A model generated the notes under the pieces. It had not been told where the DNA came from, made no database searches, and saw nothing but the letters and a program-made list of their open reading frames with translations. From Stenotrophomonas sp. PS02289 (GTDB lineage: Bacteria; Pseudomonadota; Gammaproteobacteria; Xanthomonadales; Xanthomonadaceae), in assembly GCF_029960115.1 (NCBI RefSeq), contig NZ_JASCOZ010000028.1, positions 1-35,915 on the forward strand: DNA of 35,915 nt, in the 5' to 3' direction. A program made the position numbers and the translations under genes. The first letter of the stretch is position 1. Each line of letters starts with the position of its first letter. Below are positions 18,592 to 25,460 of the stretch, piece after piece.

Positions 18592-20121
18592 TCAGGCCAA
18601 TGCCAGGTCCGGCCGCCACACAGCGGGCGCGGCCTTGCAGTACTGCTCAATGAATGCCGCCTGCGACGGCATGTTCGCAACCGCCTGCTGCACCGGCTGG
18701 CGGATCCGGGTCAGCAGCGTGCGCAGGTCCGCGTCGCTGATCGCCCGTGCCAGCGGGTGCGGCGCACCGGGCGTGATGCCCTGCCCCATCAACACGCTGG
18801 TCCAGGAGTCGACCCTGAACAACTCACCCGGGTCCTGCCAGGCATGCGCGCGCTCGCGCCAGGCCCGCAGCCGGATGTCCAGCGACTCGGGCAGCGGCAT
18901 CTCGCGGCAGGCCTTCCACATCGGCTCGTCGCGCTGCGTGGCGTGGTAGTGCAGGATGATGAAGTCCCGCACATGCTCCATTTCCTGCTGGCTGACCTCG
19001 TTGTACAGCTTCACCAGGGTCGGACTGATGCCGTCGAACGGGAACAGCTGGATCAGGCGCACCACCGCGCTGATGGTCAGGTGGATGCTGGTGGATTCCA
19101 GCGGTTCGATGAAGCCGCTGGACAGCCCAAGCGCCACCACATTGCGGTTCCATGCTTTCAGGCGGCGGCCACTGCGGAACGGCACCAGCCAGGGATCGCG
19201 CAGCGGCTCGCCCTGCACGTCGCGCAGCAGCTTGGCCTGCGCCTCGTCATCGGACATGTGGCGGCTGGAGAACACCAGCCCACAGCCTACCCGGTGCTGC
19301 AACGCGATGTGCCAACGCCAGCCGGCTTCGTGTGCGATAGCGCGGGTATAGGGCACCGGTGGTGCCACCGACGCCGTCTGCACCGCCACCGCGCGGTCAC
19401 TCGGCAGCCATTCGTTCCAGTCTTCATAACCGGTATGCAGGGTCTGCTCGGTCAGCACGCCACGGAAGCCGGTGCAATCGATGAACAGGTCGCCCTCGAT
19501 CACCTGGCCATCCTCCAGCACCAGGGCCTGCACCCCGCCGTCATGTGCGTGCTGTCGAACTTCGCGGATCTTGCCCTCCACCCGACGCAGCCCTTGCGCT
19601 TCGGCCCGGCGGCGCAGGAATTTCGCATACAGACCGGCGTCGAAATGATAGGCGTAGTTCACCTGCGGCTGGGTGGCGAGCGAGAACAGGTCATCGCGCG
19701 AGGCCACACTTTCCAGGCAGAAGTCGCCGAGGTCCGACGGCATGCCGCGGCGCAGGCTGTCCAGCCAGAAATGGTGGAACGGCGTGGCCCAGGTGCTCTG
19801 GCCGATGGTCCCGAACGGATGGAAGAAGCGCTCGCCGGGGCGACGCCAGTTCTCGAACGAGATCGATAGCTTGAACGTACCGGCGACCGCCTGCAGGAAC
19901 TCCTGCTCGTCGATGTTCAGGAACCGATGGAACGTGCGGATCGGCGGCACGGTCGATTCGCCCACCCCCACGGTGCCAATCTGCTCCGACTCAACCAGGG
20001 TGATCTCGAGCTGGTCGCGGAACTGATGGGAGAGCGCGCAACCGGCCAGCCACCCCGCCGTTCCACCGCCGGCAATGACGACCTTGCGGATCCGTCCGTC
20101 TGTTGTATGCGCAGCGTTCAA
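18592..20121 (-). CDS. Flavin-dependent tryptophan halogenase family protein
   Basis: A 509-residue FAD-dependent halogenase-like protein. The FAD-binding GGGTAGW motif is at residues 18-24 and the VGVGESTVPP block follows. Lys84 in GTFKLSISFENW matches the catalytic lysine of PrnA-type enzymes and Glu342 in EPLESTS the partner glutamate. The halogenase motif WxWxIP appears as W268-R-W270-H-I272-A273, so the Pro is Ala. The only well-placed start is a TTG with GGAG 7 bases upstream; an ATG five bases before it opens a two-codon frame, ATG-CCT-TGA. It is the last gene of the receptor-SapC-JmjC-halogenase group, 12 bp after the JmjC-like gene. Such halogenases recur beside TonB receptors in carbohydrate loci, but their substrate there is not known to me; free tryptophan is not implied by the context. 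Confidence 0.9.
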   Translation of the reverse strand: MNAAHTTDGRIRKVVIAGGGTAGWLAGCALSHQFRDQLEITLVESEQIGTVGVGESTVPPIRTFHRFLNIDEQEFLQAVAGTFKLSISFENWRRPGERFFHPFGTIGQSTWATPFHHFWLDSLRRGMPSDLGDFCLESVASRDDLFSLATQPQVNYAYHFDAGLYAKFLRRRAEAQGLRRVEGKIREVRQHAHDGGVQALVLEDGQVIEGDLFIDCTGFRGVLTEQTLHTGYEDWNEWLPSDRAVAVQTASVAPPVPYTRAIAHEAGWRWHIALQHRVGCGLVFSSRHMSDDEAQAKLLRDVQGEPLRDPWLVPFRSGRRLKAWNRNVVALGLSSGFIEPLESTSIHLTISAVVRLIQLFPFDGISPTLVKLYNEVSQQEMEHVRDFIILHYHATQRDEPMWKACREMPLPESLDIRLRAWRERAHAWQDPGELFRVDSWTSVLMGQGITPGAPHPLARAISDADLRTLLTRIRQPVQQAVANMPSQAAFIEQYCKAAPAVWRPDLALA

Positions 20122-20133
20122 GGCATTGCTCCG

Positions 20134-21153
20134 TCAGCGGTTGAGTCGACCCAGCAGCTGCGCGCGGACCCGCCGCGCCAGCGTCTCGTCGAACGGTGCC
20201 AGCTCACCCCGCGCCGCGTCGGGCAGATGCTGCCCAGCACGCTCGGCGGGTCCAAACACGTAATACTCGAATACCTTTGCCCAGGCCTGCTTCTCGCGCG
20301 GCGGCAGGTCGCGCAGCGCCCACATCGCGTGCTGCAGTGCCGGCAGCGGCGAGGAAAGGTATGCCGGCGAGCTGCGCCACCAGTAGTTCACCAGCACATT
20401 GAATGGCTCAAGGCTGCGCACGTGGTGCCACCACATGCTGGGAATGAAGATCGCGTCACCGGGCTCCAGCACCGCGCTCTGCGCATGCGCCATCGCATCG
20501 CGAAAACGCGGATGACGATCAAAGTCCGGACGGTCAAAGTCGACCACACTGACCACCTGCCCGCCCGGGGTGGGCTCCAGCGGCCCGGGGTACAGGTTGT
20601 CGATCTGTTCCGGCGGAAACAGCGTGAAGCGCCGCCGCCCCACGGCACAACAGGCCAGGTTGTCCGGGGTATCGTAGTGGCACGACGCGGTGACCCGATT
20701 GCCGATCCAGATGCTGGCTGTAGCGTCGATGCCCTGCCCGGCCAGTCCGGCGTCATTGGCCGGCGCAAAACCCGGCAGTGCCCGCTCGATCAGCAGCGAA
20801 GCCACGTAGTAGGTGGGCGGCCGCGCCACGCTGAAGGTGTCGCGGATCTCGTCCAGCACCTGGCTGAGCACGCTGCGGCGGACGTCGAAGTTCAACCGGG
20901 TGAAGTCGTCGGTGTAGAACGGACGCCCCTCGATCTCCGGTCCGCCATAGGAATAGGTCACCGGCGCGCCGGTGTCGAATCCGCGCAGGCAGGCCATCGC
21001 CTCCTCGCTGGAACGCTGCCCCGCCTGCACCAGCGGCCACTCACGGGCGATGCCACGCAGCACCACCGGCTCACCCGCGGCAACCAGCGCCTGCAGCGGC
21101 AGTGCAGCCGGGTCGAGCCCTTCCAGTGTGCGAATGGCAACGCCGTGCAGCAT
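20134..21153 (-). CDS. JmjC/cupin-like 2-oxoglutarate dioxygenase-type protein
   Basis: A 339-residue protein with the cupin_8/JmjC-like fold of Fe(II)- and 2-oxoglutarate-dependent hydroxylases. The iron-binding set is visible: His159 and Asp161 in CHYDTPDN, and a distal His243/His244 in IPSMWWHHV. The intervening RRRFTLFPPEQ and LEPGDAIFIP strands are typical of the family. There is no signal peptide. The ATG follows the SapC-family stop by 3 bp, with AGGA 8 bases upstream, so co-expression is likely. Proteins of this type beside TonB receptors are sometimes labelled Pass1-related. A role in hydroxylating a protein or peptide partner is an inference from the fold, and no substrate can be named. 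Confidence 0.85.
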   Translation of the reverse strand: MLHGVAIRTLEGLDPAALPLQALVAAGEPVVLRGIAREWPLVQAGQRSSEEAMACLRGFDTGAPVTYSYGGPEIEGRPFYTDDFTRLNFDVRRSVLSQVLDEIRDTFSVARPPTYYVASLLIERALPGFAPANDAGLAGQGIDATASIWIGNRVTASCHYDTPDNLACCAVGRRRFTLFPPEQIDNLYPGPLEPTPGGQVVSVVDFDRPDFDRHPRFRDAMAHAQSAVLEPGDAIFIPSMWWHHVRSLEPFNVLVNYWWRSSPAYLSSPLPALQHAMWALRDLPPREKQAWAKVFEYYVFGPAERAGQHLPDAARGELAPFDETLARRVRAQLLGRLNR

Positions 21154-21156
21154 GGG

Positions 21157-21912
21157 TCAGTTCCTGCTGGTCACGGCGGCGTCCTGCATGCGAAGCCGGC
21201 GCTGCTTCTCGGCGATCAGACGCCGCATGTTGTGCAGCGATGCCAGGATCAGATAAACGCCTTCGAGATAGCCAGCGACATTGAGTTCGGCCAGCGCCGC
21301 ACCGTCCAGCTGGGCCAGCCGATCGCGGTCGATGGCGTGCAGCCCATTGACGTTCACCCGGTGCTGCGGGTCGATCTGCACGTCAAGCGCCACCGGCTGG
21401 ATCAACCCTCTGGCGTCGAGTGCCGCGAACATCTGCGTGCCATACGCATGCCCATCGTGGATGCCGCGCAGTACGCCGGCAATATGGTCCAGATACGGCG
21501 TGTTTCCGCCCTGCGGCAGGAATACCGGCTCACCCTGCACGGACGACACCCGCGGATGATCCAGGTCCACGTGCAGCACCGCTTCCTGGGACAGTGCCCC
21601 GTCAATGCGCTGCTCCTGGAATCCAATAAGGAACGGCCCCTTGGCTGCCGCGCCCGGCAGGTAGGAGGCGTTCCAACGGCCATCCTGCAGGTACAGATTC
21701 TCATGTTGCTCGAAGCCGAGCAGCACCACCGACTGCCATTCGCCGGATGCGGTGTCCCTGCGCAGGAAGATCGGGTACTCGCGCTGCAGTTCTGCGAACT
21801 CACTCGGATACGCCGGCACCATGCCCACCGCGTCACCAAACTCGGGCCCGAACCCGGTGGCTACACGCAGGTCACGGTGAGCGATGTTGTTGAGCATTTC
21901 GTAACGCGGCAT
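21157..21912 (-). CDS. SapC-family protein
   Basis: A 251-residue soluble protein with the SapC-family pattern: N-terminal HRDLRV, the Y/P-rich VPAYPSEFAELQREYPIFLR segment, GFEQHENLYL, PFLIGFQ, and a C-terminal LNVAGYLEGVYLILASLHNMRRLI helix region. No signal peptide, membrane helix or catalytic motif was recognised. It follows the TonB receptor and precedes the JmjC-like gene by 3 bp. The name comes from a Campylobacter S-layer locus and says little about function here. A longer frame reaches 21981, but the ATG at 21912 gives the usual family start (MPRYEML). The ribosome-binding site is weak, which fits expression after the hairpin at 21946-21971 that separates it from the receptor. Confidence 0.85.
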   Translation of the reverse strand: MPRYEMLNNIAHRDLRVATGFGPEFGDAVGMVPAYPSEFAELQREYPIFLRRDTASGEWQSVVLLGFEQHENLYLQDGRWNASYLPGAAAKGPFLIGFQEQRIDGALSQEAVLHVDLDHPRVSSVQGEPVFLPQGGNTPYLDHIAGVLRGIHDGHAYGTQMFAALDARGLIQPVALDVQIDPQHRVNVNGLHAIDRDRLAQLDGAALAELNVAGYLEGVYLILASLHNMRRLIAEKQRRLRMQDAAVTSRN

Positions 21913-21945
21913 GGTGTCGTCCGATTCGATCAGGAACCCAGCGAA

Positions 21946-21971
21946 GGTGCCGCCGCCGAGACGGCGGCACC
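21946..21971 (-). terminator. Strong GC hairpin between the TonB receptor and the SapC-family gene
   Basis: GGTGCCGCCG and CGGCGGCACC form a perfect 10-bp stem with a 6-base loop in the short gap after the receptor stop codon. On the minus strand it is followed only by TTCGCTGGGTT, not a full T-tract. It may therefore attenuate rather than stop transcription, or protect the 3' end of the receptor message. Confidence 0.6.
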
Positions 21972-21993
21972 GTGTTGCCATCCACTACCCGGA

Positions 21994-24900
21994 TCAGAAC
22001 CGGTAGCGAACGCCCAGCATGTAACGCGGACTCTGGTCAGCCAGTTTCACGATCATCTGCGAGGTGCGCGAACGCCAACGCACGTCCTCACCGGTCAGGT
22101 TGATCGCTTCCAGGCCGAACGACCAGTTGTCATTCAGGGTGTAGTTCACACTGAGATCCCACTGGTCGTACTCTTCTACATAGTACGGATTTCGGCTGGC
22201 ACCCTGGTTGGCCAGGATCAGGTACTCGTCGCGCCAGTTCCAGGCCAGGCGCACCGACCAGCCATACTTTTCGTACATCAGCATCGCGTTGGCGGTATCG
22301 CTCAGGCCGGTCAGCGAGAACTGGTCGATGTTGGGATCACCCGCATCGTTGTAGCCCACGTCGCCGTTGACGATGGTGTAGTTGGCCAGCACGCCGAACC
22401 CGGTGTCGCCGAAGAAGTACTGCCCGCCCAGTTCCCAGCCATGCAGCTTGGACTGGTTCTGGTTGATGGGACGGTTGACGTTGAACTGGTACAGCGGATC
22501 GGCCGCCGTGCCATACAGGTCGTAGGCTGCCTCGGTGGCCAGAACCTGCGCATCGGTGCCGTCGTAAGCCCCCAACCCGGCCGGATTGTTGCGCAGCAGC
22601 GCGAGTGCGGTGAACAGTGCGGTGTCGTTGGCATTACAGGCCGCTGCATTGGCCGCCCCCACCTGGGTGACGCATGCACCACTGGTCAGGAAGGCAAGAG
22701 CCGCCTGCGCATCCGGACCGGAGGTGGGATCACGCAGGCCGTACAGGTTCTCCTGCACGATGGTATTGCCGATGAAGTTGTCGACCTGCTTGTTCCAGTA
22801 CGTCAACGACACATAGCTGGCGTCTGCGAAGTACCACTCCAGCGCCAGATCCAGGTTGTCGGATTCCAGTGGCTTCAGCTGCGGGTTCTGTGCCGTGCCG
22901 CTGGCCCGCACCGACGGATCGATCAGTACCGAGCCGAACGGCTGCTGTGCGGTCGGGCCTGCATAGAGGTTGCCGATCGGCGCACGCGCGATGCTCTTGC
23001 CGAACGAGACGCGCCCCTTCAGGTCGTCCATGAGGTCGATGCTGAAGTCGAGATTGGGCAGGATGTAGCTGTACTTGTTCTTCTCGGTGAACGGCTGTTT
23101 CTCGTCGGACAGCACCACGCGGAAGTCGTTGTTCGACTGCCACTCGATGGCATCGGGAATGGCGATGATCGAGGTCGACACCACATCGGTGGTTTCATAG
23201 CGCACGCCCAACCGCGTATTGGTGCGCATGCCCCCCAGTTCGCCGTCCAGCTCGATCTGGAAATAGGCCGACTTGGTCTTTTCCTCCACAAAGTTGTCGG
23301 CTGCGTTCTTCGGACTGACGCCCAGGCTGGCGCCGTAGTTGTTCGCCGCCCACTGCGCGATCCGGCCGGCATCGCCGCGCCAGGCGGTGAAGCTGTTGGC
23401 GCTGAAGTCGTCGAACAGGCCGACGATGTTCACCGGCTGCAGCAGATCCATCAGCCCGTTGGCGACGTCACCGTCAACATTGGCCACGCCCCAGTCGCCC
23501 AGGGTGTTGTAGTTCTCCTCCGCCTGGATGCGGTGGGTCGTCTGCTTGCTGGTGTCGACGCCAAACTGGAAGCGACCCTTGTCGAAGCTCCATTCGCCGT
23601 CGACGCGACCCTGCTTGATCTCACTGATCTGGGTCTGCGAGTTGATGCGCAGCACCTGCGAGCCGATTTCGCCCGGCACGAAACCCGGGTTGACCACGCC
23701 GTTGGTCTTGGCGATGGCGTCAGCCGTGGTCGGATACCAGACCTGGGTGCCCACCGGCAGGCCGTTGTTGAAGACCATTTCCTGCACCCACGAGCCACCG
23801 CAATGCGGTCCGGTGGTGCAGTTGTTGGTACCGGCGATACTGGAGAAGATGGAGCCGCCGCCGGTGAGCGGATCGTTCGGAAGGCTTTCGTTCTTCGAAT
23901 TGTGCGCGTCGAAGCTCAGTTTGAAGCGGTCGGTGACGTTCCATACCGCGTTGAAGCCCAGCGAACCCAGCTTGTACTTCTGCATGCTGCGCTGCTGTTC
24001 AAGCCCGAAGTCCTTCGTACCCGCGATTTCGCGGATATACACCGGCGTGGCAACCGCACCGCTGGTATCGAAAGTGACGTCGGTGTAGTTGCTGTTCTGC
24101 AACCACATGCCCTGCTCGCCACGATTCTCTTCGATTTCGTTGGTCGAATAGGTGTAATCCAAAGTCAGGGTGATGGCGTCGGTGGGGGCGAACTGCAGCA
24201 CCGCCTGCCCGTTGATGCGTTCACGCTCGAACTCGGCAAAGGCGTAGCGAAGGTCGTTGGGACGTCCGTACAGCGCGCCCACCGCCGGTGCATTGGTCAC
24301 GGTCGGATTGCCCGGCATCGTGCCGGTCCAAGGCTGGATGTTCCAGTAGTTGTTGGTGGCCTGTACCGAGCCACCCTTGCGCTTCTGGTAGCTGGCGCTG
24401 ACGCCCACGCCCCAGGTCTTGTCCGGATTGCTGTAGCTGAAAATACCGGACAGCTCAGGGGTGAGATCGTTGTCGAACGGCTGGCTGTCGTCGTAGACCG
24501 CCTTGGCTCCTGCACTGGCCACCATGCCGTTGTGGTCGAACGGGCGCGCGGTCAGGATATTGATCGTCGCACCAATGCCACCGCTGGGCACGTTGGCCTG
24601 ACTGGTCTTGTAGACCTCGATGCCATTGATGGCTTCGGCCGCGAGCTGGGCGAAGTTGAAGGCGCGGGTACCCCCATCAATACCGCCGATGGCCACCTGC
24701 CCTGCCGCACCGAAGGCGTCGGCACCGGGCATCTGGCGCCCGTTGAGGGTCACCATGTTGAACTGGGGACCAAAGCCACGCGCAGTGACCTGGGCACCTT
24801 CACCGTCGCGACGCTCGATGGAGATACCGGTAATGCGCTGCAGCGATTCGGCCAGGTTGGTGTCCGGGAACTTGCCGATGTCCTCGGCACTGATCGCGTC

Positions 24901-25137
24901 CACCACGCCCGCCGAGTCACGCTTGATGTCCATCGCCTGGCTGAGGCTGTTGCGGATACCGGTGACCTGCACGGTGTCCAGCTGCGTCGGGCTGGCCTGC
25001 GCCTGCTGCTGGGCAGCCGGAGCCGGAGCCGGTTCCGGCGTCGACGCTTCCTGACTGAATGCGGGGTTGATGACCAGCACGCCACCCACGAAGGTGAACA
25101 TGGCCCTGGATTTGAACTTCGCCAGCGTGCGGCTCAT
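21994..25137 (-). CDS. TonB-dependent outer-membrane receptor (xylan-oligosaccharide type)
   Basis: A 1047-residue receptor with a signal peptide (MSRTLAKFKSR to NPAFSQ), a low-complexity Ala/Pro/Gln linker, a TonB box LDTVQVTGI, a plug domain (SAEDIGKFPDTNLAESLQRITG, RGFGPQFNMVTLNGR) and a C-terminal 22-strand barrel ending in the aromatic residue of GVRYRF. The form is that of the large xanthomonad/caulobacter receptors of carbohydrate-utilisation loci. It would import xylo-oligosaccharides across the outer membrane using TonB energy. The ATG at 25137 has AGGG 7 bases upstream and overlaps the stop of a 16-codon leader frame (ATGA). The operator at 25375-25388 lies about 240 bp upstream, which leaves a long structured leader. 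The substrate is inferred from the operator and neighbours. Confidence 0.95.
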   Translation of the reverse strand: MSRTLAKFKSRAMFTFVGGVLVINPAFSQEASTPEPAPAPAAQQQAQASPTQLDTVQVTGIRNSLSQAMDIKRDSAGVVDAISAEDIGKFPDTNLAESLQRITGISIERRDGEGAQVTARGFGPQFNMVTLNGRQMPGADAFGAAGQVAIGGIDGGTRAFNFAQLAAEAINGIEVYKTSQANVPSGGIGATINILTARPFDHNGMVASAGAKAVYDDSQPFDNDLTPELSGIFSYSNPDKTWGVGVSASYQKRKGGSVQATNNYWNIQPWTGTMPGNPTVTNAPAVGALYGRPNDLRYAFAEFERERINGQAVLQFAPTDAITLTLDYTYSTNEIEENRGEQGMWLQNSNYTDVTFDTSGAVATPVYIREIAGTKDFGLEQQRSMQKYKLGSLGFNAVWNVTDRFKLSFDAHNSKNESLPNDPLTGGGSIFSSIAGTNNCTTGPHCGGSWVQEMVFNNGLPVGTQVWYPTTADAIAKTNGVVNPGFVPGEIGSQVLRINSQTQISEIKQGRVDGEWSFDKGRFQFGVDTSKQTTHRIQAEENYNTLGDWGVANVDGDVANGLMDLLQPVNIVGLFDDFSANSFTAWRGDAGRIAQWAANNYGASLGVSPKNAADNFVEEKTKSAYFQIELDGELGGMRTNTRLGVRYETTDVVSTSIIAIPDAIEWQSNNDFRVVLSDEKQPFTEKNKYSYILPNLDFSIDLMDDLKGRVSFGKSIARAPIGNLYAGPTAQQPFGSVLIDPSVRASGTAQNPQLKPLESDNLDLALEWYFADASYVSLTYWNKQVDNFIGNTIVQENLYGLRDPTSGPDAQAALAFLTSGACVTQVGAANAAACNANDTALFTALALLRNNPAGLGAYDGTDAQVLATEAAYDLYGTAADPLYQFNVNRPINQNQSKLHGWELGGQYFFGDTGFGVLANYTIVNGDVGYNDAGDPNIDQFSLTGLSDTANAMLMYEKYGWSVRLAWNWRDEYLILANQGASRNPYYVEEYDQWDLSVNYTLNDNWSFGLEAINLTGEDVRWRSRTSQMIVKLADQSPRYMLGVRYRF

Positions 25138-25184
25138 GAACGGGCCCTCAGCTGCGCGGAACGACGGAAAGCACAAGCACTCAT
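25134..25184 (-). CDS. Putative 16-codon leader ORF coupled to the TonB receptor
   Basis: An ATG at 25184, preceded at 5-6 bases by the strong purine run AGGGGAGA, opens the frame MSACAFRRSAQLRARS. Its TGA overlaps the receptor ATG as ATGA. The ribosome-binding site of this leader looks stronger than that of the receptor itself, so ribosomes may reach the receptor by re-initiation. The peptide is rich in Arg and Ser. No homologue is known to me and chance occurrence is possible. Confidence 0.4.
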   Translation of the reverse strand: MSACAFRRSAQLRARS

Positions 25185-25221
25185 GACTCTCCCCTCTGAC
25201 ATACGATCGAATGGATGTATC

Positions 25222-25256
25222 GCCCCTTCCGGGGGCCACTTACGGGCGATGCCCGT
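25222..25256 (-). promoter_or_regulatory. Tandem hairpins in the TonB receptor leader
   Basis: Two adjacent perfect inverted repeats occupy the leader between the operator and the leader ORF: ACGGGC-GAT-GCCCGT (25242-25256, read on plus) and GCCCC-TTCCG-GGGGC (25222-25236). Neither is followed by a T-tract on the minus strand. They may be RNA structures that act on stability or translation. Confidence 0.4.
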
Positions 25257-25374
25257 CTTCCACACCGAACATCGCAGCGCGCTTTGCACGAACTGCGACT
25301 CAACTCGCTTTCAGAACTGCCAGATCGACCGCATGGCATTGGGGGGCACAGTGCTGAGTCTTACCCTGTCTCAG

Positions 25375-25388
25375 TGGTAGCGCTACCA
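25375..25388. promoter_or_regulatory. Xyl-box-like LacI operator between the TonB receptor and the second LacI gene
   Basis: TGGTAGCGCTACCA is a perfect 14-bp palindrome sharing its 12-bp core with the xylB site at 18552. It lies 72 bp before the GTG of the divergent LacI gene and about 240 bp before the receptor ATG, so one site could control both directions. Just beside it, CTGAG (25354-25358) faces CTCAG (25370-25374), a weaker symmetry of unknown meaning. Confidence 0.85.
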
Positions 25389-25460
25389 TCACGTCAGGGC
25401 GCAGACTAATCACCCGGTAACTTGCTTGTCATCATGCAGCGCAGCAAAGGAACCCATTGC

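Noticed and set aside
25354..25374. CTGAG ... CTCAG inverted repeat beside the receptor operator
   Set aside because: Only five paired bases with an 11-base gap; too weak to call a second operator.
19927..25380. A 1817-codon open frame on the plus strand
   Set aside because: It runs antisense to the halogenase, JmjC-like, SapC and TonB receptor genes, has no recognisable domain and has the His/Arg/Gln/Val-rich composition typical of a GC-rich shadow frame.
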